Positions 1 to 9,021 of a DNA stretch of 64,000 nt are shown here, in pieces. Location of the stretch: contig NZ_JAINDZ010000005.1 in NCBI RefSeq assembly GCF_019802345.1, positions 62,001 to 126,000 of the forward strand, in the 5' to 3' direction. The stretch is from Methylosinus sp. Sm6. Its GTDB lineage: Bacteria; Pseudomonadota; Alphaproteobacteria; Rhizobiales; Beijerinckiaceae. Position numbers and translations under genes: made by a program. How positions within the stretch are numbered: position 1 is the first letter of the stretch; every line of letters starts with the position of its first letter. Under the pieces are notes generated by a model. The model had not been told where the DNA came from, searched no databases, and saw only the letters and a list, made by a program, of their open reading frames with translations.

Positions 1-453
1 GCGCAAGCGCCCACGCCCGCCGATCCGAAGGAGCCGCCAGCCCGGCCGACGCGGCCGGCCGATGAGGCAATTCGCGGCGTCGTCGCGAAGGCGGAGCCGG
101 CGCCGCCGGCCGGCGAGCTCGACGCCGCAGCCTGTCACGAAGCCGTGGCGGCGACGCTGGTCGAGGAGCCGATCCGCTTCACTCGCAGCGGGGTCGGCAT
201 CCGGCGCGTGTCGAGCGGCGCGCTCGACAAGGTCGCCGCATTGCTGAAGCGCTGCCCCGCCGCCGCCGTCGAGGTGCGCGGCCTCGGCGACGCCGCAGAC
301 CCGGGCGAGCGCAAGGCGGCGGGCGCGCGCGCCGAGCGCGTGGCCGATTATCTCGGGCGCATGGGCGTCGAGCGCGGCCGGCTCATCGCGCAAGGACGGC
401 CGATGGCCGGAGCGGAGCCGGGCGTGGAGCTGGTCGTCGGCCACCGCCGCTAG
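1..453 (+). CDS. OmpA-like C-terminal domain protein (5' truncated by window)
   Basis: The reading frame is open from base 1, so the N-terminus lies outside the window. After a Pro/Ala/Glu-rich linker, the last ~100 residues resemble an OmpA-like peptidoglycan-binding domain: an initial IRFTRSG strand, a helix LDKVAALLKRCP, a strand VEVRGLGD, then ERKAAGARAERVADYLGRMGV with the RA..V..YL pattern of the family. Such domains hold envelope proteins to the cell wall through meso-diaminopimelate. The usual Asp-Asn/Arg ligand set is only partly visible, so binding may be weak. A cell-wall role would suit the downstream envC-ctpA pair, but a 261-bp gap separates them and co-transcription is not evident. 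Confidence 0.6.
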   Translation, partial: AQAPTPADPKEPPARPTRPADEAIRGVVAKAEPAPPAGELDAAACHEAVAATLVEEPIRFTRSGVGIRRVSSGALDKVAALLKRCPAAAVEVRGLGDAADPGERKAAGARAERVADYLGRMGVERGRLIAQGRPMAGAEPGVELVVGHRR

Positions 454-506
454 ACTAGTGCTTGCTTCATCGAATTTGACGGGCTTCGAGAGCGAGCCCG
501 AAGGCG

Positions 507-550
507 CGCGGTCCAGGGGCCGCGCGTGGACCGCGAGCCTCCAGGCTCGC
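507..550. repeat. Nested inverted repeats in the OmpA-like/envC gap
   Basis: CGCGGTCC (507-514) is repeated inverted as GGACCGCG (528-535), and GCGAGCCT (533-540) pairs with AGGCTCGC (543-550) across two bases. The two hairpins share bases, so they are mutually exclusive. There is no T-run, so a simple intrinsic terminator is unlikely. It looks like a dispersed palindromic element or an RNA structure. Confidence 0.5.
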
Positions 551-714
551 CCTTTCACCCAGTGAAATCGGCCAAGTCACGCCACTGGTCGCCGCAAAAT
601 GGGCCAGATCTTCGCCGAAAACGCTGGCTTGGCCGATTCTCGGCGGATAGGCTTTCTTCGCAATTGCGCGCAATCATCGTCGCCTTGCGATAGCGGACAG
701 GGCGGCGGGCGTCG

Positions 715-2109
715 ATGCGGTTTCGGGCGCGGGGAGGTCATGAATCGGGCGGCCTCGCGGCCGCCCTGCTGCTCGTCGCGCTCTCCGGCTCCGCCGGCGC
801 CGAGCATTTGCGCGGCTCGGTCGCGGCCGTCCCGCTCGCGCCGCCGCGCGCCGCCGCGCCCGCGCCGGAGCCGGCCGATCTTTCCGGCAGGCGTTCGGAG
901 CTGCGCGGGCTCGAGGACAATCTCGGCGTCTCCGCCGAGCAGAGGCGCAAGATCGAGGCCGAAATCCAATCGCTGCGCGCCGACCGCGCGCGGCTCGCCC
1001 AAGCGCTGATCGACGCCGCCGCCAGGATCGAGGAGCTGGAGAAGCGCGCCGAGGAGGTCGCCGCCCGGCTCGACGCCTCGCGGCGCAAGGAGCAGGCGCT
1101 GGTCAAGTCCCTGGCCGGACGGCGCGAGCTGATCGGCGAGGTGCTGCTGGTGCTGCAGCGCATGGACCGGCGCCCGCCGCCGGCGCTGCTGGCGCGGCCC
1201 GAGGATATTCTGGAGGGCATTCGCGCCGCCATGCTGCTCGGCTCGGTGCTGCCGCAGATGCGCGGCGAGATCGAGACGCTGAAGGCCGACCTCGGCGAGC
1301 TGGTCGCGCTGCGCGGGAGCATAGAGACCGAGAAGACGAGCCTCGCCAGGGAGGTCGCCGATCTCGAGGAGCAGCGCGTGCGGCTCGCGGCGCTGGTCGA
1401 CGCGCGGCAGAAGGCGCTGATGCTGGCGCAGAGCGCGCTCGATTTCGAGGCCGAGCGGGCGAAGGCGCTCGCGGCCAAGGCGACGAGCCTCAAGGAGCTG
1501 ATCGCCCGCATGGAGGGCGAGGTCGAGGCGGCGCGGCGCGCGGCCGAGGCGGCGCGGCAGGCGGACGCCGCGCGTGAGGCCGCCGACGCCGCCGCCTCGA
1601 GGGCCAGCCGGGTCAAGGCTCTGGCGGCGCCGTTCAAGGATGCGGCGCGGCTCGCGCCGGCGGTCGCCTTCGCCGATCTGAAAGGCCGCCTGCCCTTGCC
1701 GGCCGCGGGAGCGGTGGTGAAGCGCTTCGGCGCGCCGGACGGAGCGGGCGGCGCCGAAAAAGGCGTGTCCATCGCCGTGCGGGACAAGGCCGTGGTCGCC
1801 TCGCCCTGCGACGGATGGGTGATTTTCTCCGGTCCCTATCGGAGCTATGGGCAACTCTTGATCATCAGCGCCGGCGGCGGCTATTATGTCACTCTGGCCG
1901 GCATGGACCAGATCTCCGTCGCCGTAGGCCAGTTCGTGCTGGCGGGCGAGCCGGTTGCGAATATGGGCGGAGGCGCCGTGAGGACGGCGGCGGCCATTGC
2001 TATCGGCGCGAAACAGCCCATTCTCTATGTCGAGTTTCGCAAGGACGGAGCGTCCATCGATCCGGGCCCATGGTGGGCGAAGCCGGAGATTCAGAAGGTT
2101 GGCGGATGA
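715..2109 (+). CDS. envC: Murein hydrolase activator EnvC (degenerate LytM/M23)
   Basis: A 464-residue exported protein. Residues ~13-29 form a signal peptide ending SGSAGA. Residues ~55-300 are a long Arg/Glu/Ala coiled coil. Residues ~335-460 are an M23/LytM fold (VVASPCDGWVIFSGPYRSYG, then ILYVEFRKDG). The zinc-binding HxxxD and HxH positions are replaced (VSIAVRD; YVEF), so the domain should be non-catalytic, as in EnvC, which activates periplasmic amidases during septum splitting. The stop overlaps the ctpA start (ATGA), indicating translational coupling. The pairing with ctpA is the usual one in alphaproteobacteria. Confidence 0.88.
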   Translation: MRFRARGGHESGGLAAALLLVALSGSAGAEHLRGSVAAVPLAPPRAAAPAPEPADLSGRRSELRGLEDNLGVSAEQRRKIEAEIQSLRADRARLAQALIDAAARIEELEKRAEEVAARLDASRRKEQALVKSLAGRRELIGEVLLVLQRMDRRPPPALLARPEDILEGIRAAMLLGSVLPQMRGEIETLKADLGELVALRGSIETEKTSLAREVADLEEQRVRLAALVDARQKALMLAQSALDFEAERAKALAAKATSLKELIARMEGEVEAARRAAEAARQADAAREAADAAASRASRVKALAAPFKDAARLAPAVAFADLKGRLPLPAAGAVVKRFGAPDGAGGAEKGVSIAVRDKAVVASPCDGWVIFSGPYRSYGQLLIISAGGGYYVTLAGMDQISVAVGQFVLAGEPVANMGGGAVRTAAAIAIGAKQPILYVEFRKDGASIDPGPWWAKPEIQKVGG

Positions 2110-3440
2110 TGCGCAGGGCCTCATTGATCATCACGGGTATCGTCATCGGAGCGGGTTTCGCCACTCTGGGGCAGCAGGCGCGCATGGCTCTGGGGTCGAC
2201 GGCTCTGGCCGCGGCCGCCGATACCTATAAGAACCTCAGCCTGTTCGGCGACGTGTTCGACAAGGTGCGCGCCGATTATGTCGAGAAGCCCGACGAGCAG
2301 AAGCTGGTCGAGTCGGCGATCAACGGCATGCTGACCTCGCTCGATCCGCATTCGAGCTACCTCGACGCCAAGGGCTTCAAGGACATGCGGACCCAGACCG
2401 AGGGCAAGTTCGGCGGCCTCGGCATAGAGGTCACGCAGGAGGACGGCCTGGTGAAGGTGGTGTCGCCGATCGACGACACGCCCGCCTCGCGCGCCGGCGT
2501 CATGTCCGGCGATCTCATTTTCGCCATCGACGACGAGAATGTGCAGGGCCTCACCCTCAATCAGGCCGTCGACAAGATGCGCGGCCAGATCAACACGCCG
2601 GTCAAGCTCACTTTGCTGCGCGGAAAAGACCGCGAGAAGGTCGAGGTGAAGCTGGTGCGCGCCGAGATCCACATCAAATCGGTGCGCTCGCGCAAGGAAG
2701 GCGAGGACGTCGGCTATATCCGCATCTCGCAGTTCAACGAGGAGACCTCGGACGGGCTGCGCTCGGCGATGCAGAAGTTCCAGCAGGAGCTGCCGGGCGA
2801 CAAGCTGAAGGGCTTCATCGTCGATCTGCGCAATAATCCGGGCGGCCTGCTCGACCAGTCGATCCAGGTGGTCAACAGCTTCATCGACCATGGCGAGATC
2901 GTCTCGACGCGCGGCCGCACCGCCGACGAGACGCAGCGCTACAACGCCCGCGCCTCGAGCGACATCTCGAAGGGCAAGCCGGTGATCGTGCTGATCAATG
3001 GCGGCTCGGCCTCGGCCTCGGAGATCGTCGCCGGCGCGCTGCAGGACCATAAGCGCGCGACGATCCTCGGCACGCGCTCCTTCGGCAAGGGCTCGGTGCA
3101 GACCATCATCCCGCTCGGCGGCGCCAATGGCGCGCTGCGGCTCACCACGGCGCGCTATTACACGCCATCGGGCCGCTCGATCCAGGCCAAGGGCATCGAT
3201 CCGGACGTCACCATCCTGCAGGACGTGCCGGACGAGCTGAAAGGCAAGGACGACACCAAGGGCGAGGCCTCGCTCAAGGGCCATCTGAAGAATGGCGACG
3301 ACGAGAAGACCGGCTCGCAGGCCTATGTCCCGCCGGATGCGACCAAGGACAAGCAGCTGATCGCCGCCCTGGACATGCTGCACGGCCGCTATAAGCCGCA
3401 GAGCGCGGCGGAGCCGGCGAAGTCGAAAGCCGCCAACTGA
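2106..3440 (+). CDS. ctpA: Carboxy-terminal processing protease CtpA (S41A)
   Basis: A 444-residue protein starting at the ATG inside the envC stop. An N-terminal hydrophobic helix (LIITGIVIGAGFATL) exports or anchors it. A PDZ domain spans ~95-185 (GGLGIEVT...GVMSGDLIFAIDD). The S41 protease core follows: GFIVDLRNNPGGLL, then GGSASASEIVAGALQD with the nucleophile near Ser303, and TRSFGKGSVQ with the general-base lysine near Lys328. Family members trim C-termini of periplasmic proteins and, through adaptors, cell-wall hydrolases, which fits the coupling to envC. The charged, Lys-rich tail (~410-444) looks disordered. Confidence 0.93.
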   Translation: MMRRASLIITGIVIGAGFATLGQQARMALGSTALAAAADTYKNLSLFGDVFDKVRADYVEKPDEQKLVESAINGMLTSLDPHSSYLDAKGFKDMRTQTEGKFGGLGIEVTQEDGLVKVVSPIDDTPASRAGVMSGDLIFAIDDENVQGLTLNQAVDKMRGQINTPVKLTLLRGKDREKVEVKLVRAEIHIKSVRSRKEGEDVGYIRISQFNEETSDGLRSAMQKFQQELPGDKLKGFIVDLRNNPGGLLDQSIQVVNSFIDHGEIVSTRGRTADETQRYNARASSDISKGKPVIVLINGGSASASEIVAGALQDHKRATILGTRSFGKGSVQTIIPLGGANGALRLTTARYYTPSGRSIQAKGIDPDVTILQDVPDELKGKDDTKGEASLKGHLKNGDDEKTGSQAYVPPDATKDKQLIAALDMLHGRYKPQSAAEPAKSKAAN

Positions 3441-3523
3441 TCTCGCGCGCGCCGCGGCCTCGAGCGGGCCGCGGCCGCGTCGCCCGTGCGTCGTTTCCTG
3501 CCCGCTCCCGGCCGCGTCCCGTC

Positions 3524-4294
3524 ATGAATTGGCTTACCTCTCTCGCAAATCCGGCCGTGTTCCTGCGGCTGACCCGCGCCGTGCTGCCCTGGCTCGCCGG
3601 CGCGAGCTCGGCTCTGCTCGGGCTCGGGCTCTATCTCGCCTTTGTCGTCGCCCCGCCGGACTATCAGCAGGGCGAGACCGTCCGCATCATGTATATCCAC
3701 GTGCCGGCGGCCTGGCTCGCCATGTTCGCCTATGCGGCGATGACCTCGGCGTCGCTGGGCGTTCTGGTGTGGCGCCATCCGCTGGCCGACGCCGCGCAGA
3801 AGACCGCGGCGCCGCTCGGCGCCGCCTTCGCCTTCGTCTGCCTCGTGACCGGATCGCTGTGGGGCAAGCCCATGTGGGGGACTTATTGGGTGTGGGACGC
3901 GCGCCTCACCTCCATGCTCGTCCTGTTCCTGATCTACCTCGGCCTGATCGCGCTGCGTCAGGCCATGGAGGATTCCCCGCGCGGCGCGCGCATCGCGGCG
4001 ATCATGACCCTGGTCGGCTTCGTCGATATTCCGATCATCAAATATTCGGTCGACTGGTGGAACACGCTGCATCAGCCGGCCTCGGTGTTCCGCGCCGGCG
4101 GGCCGACCATCGCGGCGTCGATGCTGTGGCCGCTGCTGATCATGGCGCTCGGCGCGACGGCGTTGTTCCTCGCTCTGCACCTCACCGCGATCGGCAACGA
4201 GATCCTGCGCCGGCGCGTGGCGCGGCTGACCTTGCGAGCGGTCGCCGCCGGCGAGGAGAGCGCGCCCGGAGACGCGCTGGAGGCGGCGCAATGA
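3524..4294 (+). CDS. ccmC: Haem exporter/handling protein CcmC
   Basis: A 256-residue integral membrane protein with six predicted hydrophobic segments. It carries the tryptophan-rich WWD signature of the haem-handling family (WGKPMWGTYWVWDARLTS) between conserved histidines (IHVPAAW; WWNTLHQP). CcmC loads haem onto CcmE for cytochrome c maturation in the periplasm. It starts 83 bp after ctpA, and its stop overlaps ccmD (ATGA). ccmA and ccmB, often just upstream in alphaproteobacteria, are absent here, so the ABC part of the exporter must be encoded elsewhere. Confidence 0.95.
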   Translation: MNWLTSLANPAVFLRLTRAVLPWLAGASSALLGLGLYLAFVVAPPDYQQGETVRIMYIHVPAAWLAMFAYAAMTSASLGVLVWRHPLADAAQKTAAPLGAAFAFVCLVTGSLWGKPMWGTYWVWDARLTSMLVLFLIYLGLIALRQAMEDSPRGARIAAIMTLVGFVDIPIIKYSVDWWNTLHQPASVFRAGGPTIAASMLWPLLIMALGATALFLALHLTAIGNEILRRRVARLTLRAVAAGEESAPGDALEAAQ

Positions 4295-4452
4295 GCGAGA
4301 CGCATTGGGGCTATGTCGTCGTCGCTTACGGCGTGACGGGGGCGACCGTGCTCGCCATTGCCCTGCGCATTTGGCTCGAACGTCGACGCTTGACGGCGGA
4401 TCTCGCCCGTCTCGAGCGCGAGGGCGCCAGCGAGGAGAGCGAAGCGAAATGA
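4291..4452 (+). CDS. ccmD: Haem exporter small subunit CcmD
   Basis: A 53-residue protein with one membrane helix (YVVVAYGVTGATVLAIALRI) followed by a basic then acidic tail (LERRRLTADLARLEREG). This is the size and topology of CcmD, the small subunit that helps release haem-loaded CcmE from CcmC. It overlaps ccmC upstream and ccmG downstream by ATGA junctions, so the three genes are translationally coupled. The assignment rests on topology plus position, because CcmD sequences are poorly conserved. Confidence 0.87.
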   Translation: MSETHWGYVVVAYGVTGATVLAIALRIWLERRRLTADLARLEREGASEESEAK

Positions 4453-5042
4453 GCGTCGATCTTTCCGGCTCCGGGCCGACGCCGCGACGTGGGCTGGCGC
4501 TGTTCCTGCCGCTCGCGGCGTTTCTGCTGCTCGCCATCTTGTTCTTCTTCCGCCTGTTCGCCGGCGACGCGTCGCGCCTGCCTTCGGCGCTCATCGGCAA
4601 GCAGGCGCCCGCCTTCGCTCTGCCGGCGCTGCCGGGCTTTGCCGGCGTCGGCGGCCTCAGCGGCGATGATCTGCGCAAAGGCCATGTGAGCGTCGTCAAT
4701 GTGTTCGCCTCCTGGTGCGTCCCCTGCCGCGAGGAGCATGCGCAACTGATGGCGCTCGCCGGGGACGCGCGCCTCGCCGAGGCGGGCGTTTCGCTCGCCG
4801 GACTTTCCTACAAGGACGACCCCGCCAATTCGCGCCGCTTCCTCGAGGAGGTCGGCAATCCCTATGGCGCGATCGGCGTCGATCTCGCCGGCCGGGTGGC
4901 GATCGATTTCGGCGTCTATGGCGTGCCGGAGACCTTCGTGGTGCGCGGCGACGGAACCATCGCGTTTAAATTCGTCGGGCCATTGACGCGGCAGGCGATG
5001 GAAGCCACACTCGTGCCCGAGATCGAAAAAGCGGCGCGCTGA
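4449..5042 (+). CDS. ccmG: Thiol:disulfide interchange protein CcmG/DsbE
   Basis: A 197-residue membrane-anchored thioredoxin. One N-terminal helix (~15-36) is followed by a periplasmic thioredoxin fold with the redox motif WCVPC (Cys90, Cys93) and the cis-proline region GVYGVPETFVV. It reduces apocytochrome c cysteines before haem attachment. It is the last gene of the ccmC-ccmD-ccmG set, overlapping ccmD by ATGA. Confidence 0.93.
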   Translation: MSVDLSGSGPTPRRGLALFLPLAAFLLLAILFFFRLFAGDASRLPSALIGKQAPAFALPALPGFAGVGGLSGDDLRKGHVSVVNVFASWCVPCREEHAQLMALAGDARLAEAGVSLAGLSYKDDPANSRRFLEEVGNPYGAIGVDLAGRVAIDFGVYGVPETFVVRGDGTIAFKFVGPLTRQAMEATLVPEIEKAAR

Positions 5043-5139
5043 CCTTAGGCATGAACTCGGCGTCAACTCTTTCGGCGTCGACTGCCGGCGCAGCTCGGCT
5101 CGAGCCGCCTCGCCCCCTGCGACACGCAGCCATGTGTTC

Positions 5140-6654
5140 ATGATGTTTATTTCCGCTCGGCTTTCCGCCCTTTCAGGAGAATTCGAGGACGCCGCCGTCG
5201 AACGCGCGTTTCGAGAAGAGCGTTTTCCCGAAACGGCGCGTCAGGCGCGTCTGCTGTTCTTTTTCTCCATCGTGCTCAACACGCTGTTTCTCGCCAGCGA
5301 CTGGCGCTTCTTCGGCGCGCCGCATTTTTACGTCGCCGTTCCGGCCCGGTGCGCCGTCATCCTCGTCGCGATCGTCGCCTATTGCGGAGCGCGCCGCTGC
5401 AGAAGCCGCGTGGCTCTCGAGCGCTGGCTCATCGCGTGGGAAGCGGTGACCGCGCTCGGAGTCGGCGCCCTCGTCACCTCGCGCAGCGACATCGCGCTGT
5501 TCGTCGTGCTCATGCTGCCCTCGATCTATTATCTCGTCGTTCCGACCGGCTTTCTGTGGACGGCGATCGGCGGCGTCGGCTGCAGCCTCGTGATGCTGCT
5601 CGGCTACACGCTGCCCGGCGGGTCCGAGACCGCGCTCGGCATGACCTTCGCGATCGTCATGCTGAATGTGGCGTTGATGCTGACGGTGACCAACTCCAAT
5701 CGTCTGCGGCGCTTGGAATGGTCGGCGATCCGCTCGGAGCGGCTCGCGCGCACGCGCCTTGCCGACAGCCAGAAAATGCTCGAGGCGGTGTTCTCCGCGC
5801 TTCCGGCGCCGCTGATCGTCGGCGATCTCACCAACGGCCGCGTTCTGCGCGCCAATCAGGCGGCCCGCGGTTGTTTCGGCGACGCGGCGGATCTCGAAAG
5901 CCTCAATCTGGCCGATATCCGCATGGACCCGGCCGATCGGGCGCAATTTCGTCGCATCTTGGAGACGGAGCGCCGGGTGAGCGGCTTCGAGGCGAGCATC
6001 GGCGGACCCGACGGGACGAGGCGCGAGCTCTTGATTTCCGCCGCGCCGATCGAGGACGCCGGCGTCGCCGGAGTCGTGATGTGCGGCGTCGACATCTCCG
6101 AGCGGAAGGCGGCCGAGGCGCGGCTCGAACGTCTCGCGACGACCGACGCGCTGACCGGGGTCGCCAATCGCAACCACTTCTTCGCGCGCGCCGAGGCGGA
6201 AATTCGCCGCGCGGCCCGCTATCGGCGGCCGCTGTCGGTGCTGATGGTGGATCTCGATCATTTCAAGCGCGTGAACGACGAGCACGGCCATGCGGTCGGC
6301 GACGCCGTGCTCGCCGAATTCGCCATGCTCTGCGCGCGCCTGCTGCGCGCCGACGATCTCATCGCCCGCTATGGCGGCGAGGAATTCGTGGCGCTGCTGC
6401 CGGAGACGGACGAGCAGGGCGCGATCGCGGTCGGCCATCGCCTGCGCGAGGCGGCGACGCAGATTCGCCTGCCCGCGGGATCGGCCTCGCGCCGTCTGAC
6501 GATCAGCATCGGCGTCTCTCCGGTGCTCGCGGGAGACGCCGCCATCGAGGCCGCGCTCGCCCGGGCGGACGAGGCTCTGTATCAGGCGAAGGCCGCCGGC
6601 CGCGACAGGGTGGTCGCCTCGGCGGTCGCCGCCGCCGACGTCGAAGCGGCGTGA
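5140..6654 (+). CDS. Membrane PAS-GGDEF diguanylate cyclase
   Basis: About 504 residues. The N-terminal ~185 hold several membrane helices, residues ~210-325 look like a PAS domain ending in the usual VDISERKAAEARLERLA linker, and the C-terminus is a GGDEF domain. The active-site loop reads RYGGEEF. The product-inhibition I-site RxxD is present as RADD exactly five residues before it, so an active, feedback-inhibited cyclase making c-di-GMP is expected. No EAL or HD-GYP domain is fused. In-frame starts are GTG 5134, ATG 5140 and ATG 5143, with no decisive ribosome site. The nearby PilZ gene (18.2 kb) is a possible c-di-GMP reader. Confidence 0.9.
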   Translation: MMFISARLSALSGEFEDAAVERAFREERFPETARQARLLFFFSIVLNTLFLASDWRFFGAPHFYVAVPARCAVILVAIVAYCGARRCRSRVALERWLIAWEAVTALGVGALVTSRSDIALFVVLMLPSIYYLVVPTGFLWTAIGGVGCSLVMLLGYTLPGGSETALGMTFAIVMLNVALMLTVTNSNRLRRLEWSAIRSERLARTRLADSQKMLEAVFSALPAPLIVGDLTNGRVLRANQAARGCFGDAADLESLNLADIRMDPADRAQFRRILETERRVSGFEASIGGPDGTRRELLISAAPIEDAGVAGVVMCGVDISERKAAEARLERLATTDALTGVANRNHFFARAEAEIRRAARYRRPLSVLMVDLDHFKRVNDEHGHAVGDAVLAEFAMLCARLLRADDLIARYGGEEFVALLPETDEQGAIAVGHRLREAATQIRLPAGSASRRLTISIGVSPVLAGDAAIEAALARADEALYQAKAAGRDRVVASAVAAADVEAA

Positions 6655-6917
6655 GGCGCGCTGTCGCGCCGCGCCTGTCGCGGCGCCGGATTTACTCGCC
6701 TTTAACAGCCGACGTCCCAATGATGTCGCACGGCGAGATCAGGACGCGCGTCCCGATGGCATGACGCCCTCTCGTCGCGCCGGACAATCCGGACGTTTTG
6801 CATCTCTTTCATCGAGCGTCGACCGAGGAGATTCGCGCGGAGCGCCGCGCATCCTCGCCCTTTGCTCACGATCGCGGCCCGGCCGCTAGATTCCACGAGC
6901 TTTCCGGAGTTGCGACA

Positions 6918-8378
6918 GTGACCGACGTCGCCTCGATTTTCCCGACGAGCCTGCGGACCCGTTCGGCCATTCTTTTTTCCGCGATCGCGACGTTCGCGGC
7001 GCTGCAGGCCGCGGTAGGCTGGTTCCTCGCCGTCGATGCGCAGTCCTTCGGGTCGTGGCGGGGGAAAGCGCAACTCCTTCTCCTCGTTTTCGCCGCCGCC
7101 ATCATGCTGCTGAGCCTCGTCGTCGCGATCGGCGTGCGGCGGCGCGTCGTCGATCCGCTCGCCGCCGTCACCGACGCGATCCAGCATCTCGCGCGCGGCG
7201 ACACCGAGCACCGGCTCGAGATCGGCGTCTGCGCCGACGTCGTCGCACATCTCGCCGACGCCTGCGAGAATTTGCGTCAGGTCATCGTCGATCACGCGGC
7301 GGACGAGCAGATGATCGCCGAATCCAATGCGGCGCAGGCGCGCATCGTGCAATTGCTCGGCGACGGCCTGTCGAAGATCGCGCAAAAGGATTTGACCTGC
7401 CGTCTCACCGAGAAAGTCCCCTACGCCTATCGGGGGCTGCAATCCGACTTCAACACGGCGATGGAGCAGCTGTCGCAGGCGATCGCCGATGTCGCCGAGA
7501 GCACGCAGGTGCTCGGCGCCGGCATGCGCGAGACGGTCGCGGCGGCGGATGATCTCTCGCGCCGCGCCGAGCGTCACGCCGCCAATCTGGAGCAGACCGC
7601 CGCCTCGCTGGCGACGATCACGGGCGCGGTCGGCTGCACCGCCGAAGACGCGGAGCAGGCGCGCAAGATCGTGGCCGGGGCGAGCCGCGACGCCGAGAAG
7701 AGCGGCATGATCGTCAATCAGGCGATCGGCGCGATGGGCGACATCGACCGATCCTCGCGCAAGATCGGCCAGATCATCGGCGTCATCGATTCGATCGCGA
7801 CGCAGACCAATCTGCTCGCGCTCAACGCCGGCGTCGAGGCGGCGCGCGCCGGCGAGGCCGGACGCGGCTTTTCCGTGGTCGCCGCGGAAATCCGCGATCT
7901 CGCGCGCCGCTGCGCCAAGGCGGCGAAGGAGATCGAAGATCTCATCTCCGCCTCCAATGCGCAGATCGACCGCGGCGTGGCTCTGGTCGGCGAGACCGGA
8001 GCGGCGCTCGCCCGCATCGTCGAGCAGATCGCCGGGGTCAATGACGTCGTCGCCGAGATCGCCGATCGCGCTCGCCGGCAGGCCGCCAATCTGACGGAGG
8101 TCAATGCGGCGGTGGGCCAGATGGATCAGTTCACGCAGCAGAACGCCGCCATGGCGGAGCAGACGACCGCGGTCAGCCATCGTCTCGGCGAGGAGACCAT
8201 GGAGCTGATCGCATTGATCAGAAGGTTCCGCGTCGATGCGAGCGCGCCCGTCGAGGCCGCGCAGGCGGAGCGCAGGCGGCGCGGCGCCGGCGCGCGGGTC
8301 GCGGCCTCGCCGCAGGCGGCCGAGCGCCGCGCGCCGAAGGATGAACCCGCAGCGGCGTTCGACTGGATCGAGTTTTGA
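6918..8378 (+). CDS. Methyl-accepting chemotaxis protein without periplasmic sensor domain
   Basis: 486 residues from GTG 6918, which has GGAG eight bases upstream; a TTG at 6798 would add 40 residues of poor composition. Two membrane helices are separated by only ~20 residues, so there is no periplasmic ligand domain. A HAMP domain follows ([22 protein letters not shown]), then a second HAMP-like linker and the signalling tip ([32 protein letters not shown]). The C-terminus is a DWIEF pentapeptide after a flexible Ala/Arg tail, like the NWETF tether for CheR/CheB. Energy, redox or cytoplasmic signals are the likely inputs. Confidence 0.92.
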   Translation: MTDVASIFPTSLRTRSAILFSAIATFAALQAAVGWFLAVDAQSFGSWRGKAQLLLLVFAAAIMLLSLVVAIGVRRRVVDPLAAVTDAIQHLARGDTEHRLEIGVCADVVAHLADACENLRQVIVDHAADEQMIAESNAAQARIVQLLGDGLSKIAQKDLTCRLTEKVPYAYRGLQSDFNTAMEQLSQAIADVAESTQVLGAGMRETVAAADDLSRRAERHAANLEQTAASLATITGAVGCTAEDAEQARKIVAGASRDAEKSGMIVNQAIGAMGDIDRSSRKIGQIIGVIDSIATQTNLLALNAGVEAARAGEAGRGFSVVAAEIRDLARRCAKAAKEIEDLISASNAQIDRGVALVGETGAALARIVEQIAGVNDVVAEIADRARRQAANLTEVNAAVGQMDQFTQQNAAMAEQTTAVSHRLGEETMELIALIRRFRVDASAPVEAAQAERRRRGAGARVAASPQAAERRAPKDEPAAAFDWIEF

Positions 8379-8501
8379 GCGCCGCGCGCAAGTCCGGCGC
8401 AAGAGGCGCCATGATATCGAAGGTCGCCGTCGTCGCCCGACGGAGAGAGCGCTGTGCGCCCGACATGCGCCGACGGCGCCGGTCCCCTGGGAGTTCCCTT
8501 C

Positions 8502-8864
8502 ATGGCGATGGTTTCGCATGCGCGACTCGTCTTCGGCGCGCTCGGGCTGGCGGCGGCGCTCGCCGCCTGCGCGAAGCCGGCCCACGAGATCGCGCCGACG
8601 CCGATCGATCCGGTTATGTTCGCGGGCAAGAGCTGCTCGCAGCTCGTCGCCGCGCGGGCGCGCCGCTCGCAGGCGCTGATCTTCGCCGGAATGGCGCAGA
8701 ATCAGGTGAGCGACGACGATCGGATGCGCACCCTCGGCGTGCCGACCCCGGTCGGAACCCTCTTCGACGGCGATCGCGAGCCGGAAGTGGCGCGGCTGAA
8801 GGGCGAACTCCACGCCATCGGCGCGCAAATGATCGTGATGAATTGCGGTCCCGACTATCGCTGA
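8502..8864 (+). CDS. Small putative lipoprotein
   Basis: 120 residues from the ATG with GGAG eight bases upstream. The N-terminus is a lipoprotein signal with a lipobox LAAC (AALAACAKP), so the mature protein should be lipidated at that Cys. The rest is short and helical (SCSQLVAARARRSQALIFAG) with a Cys near each end (KSCSQL; MNCGPDY) that could pair. It resembles no family I can name. Metabolic or structural roles cannot be inferred from its neighbours. Confidence 0.7.
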   Translation: MAMVSHARLVFGALGLAAALAACAKPAHEIAPTPIDPVMFAGKSCSQLVAARARRSQALIFAGMAQNQVSDDDRMRTLGVPTPVGTLFDGDREPEVARLKGELHAIGAQMIVMNCGPDYR

Positions 8865-8967
8865 GAGCGGGAAGCGCAACGCGATCAAAGGCCGCTATGC
8901 ACAATCTGAGATTGTGTGACAGATTGATTCGATTGACGCTTTCATATAGTCATCGAAGAATGCGAGC

Positions 8968-9012
8968 GCCGACGAGCGACAGGCCGACGAGCGACAGGCC
9001 GACGAGCGACAG
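8968..9012 (+). repeat. Three perfect 15-bp tandem repeats before a start codon
   Basis: The unit GCCGACGAGCGACAG occurs three times without mismatch (8968-8982, 8983-8997, 8998-9012). The last copy runs directly into the AGGAGG ribosome site (9011-9016) of the gene starting at 9022. Copy number could change by slippage and alter the leader. Confidence 0.9.
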
Positions 9013-9021
9013 GAGGTCGTC

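Noticed and set aside
1815-2105. Upstream extension of ctpA by 97 codons
   Set aside because: The extension overlaps the EnvC C-terminal domain in another frame, and the ATG at 2106 overlapping the envC stop gives a proper N-terminal helix.
8968-9012. CRISPR-like array
   Set aside because: The copies are directly contiguous 15-mers without spacers, and no cas gene is present.
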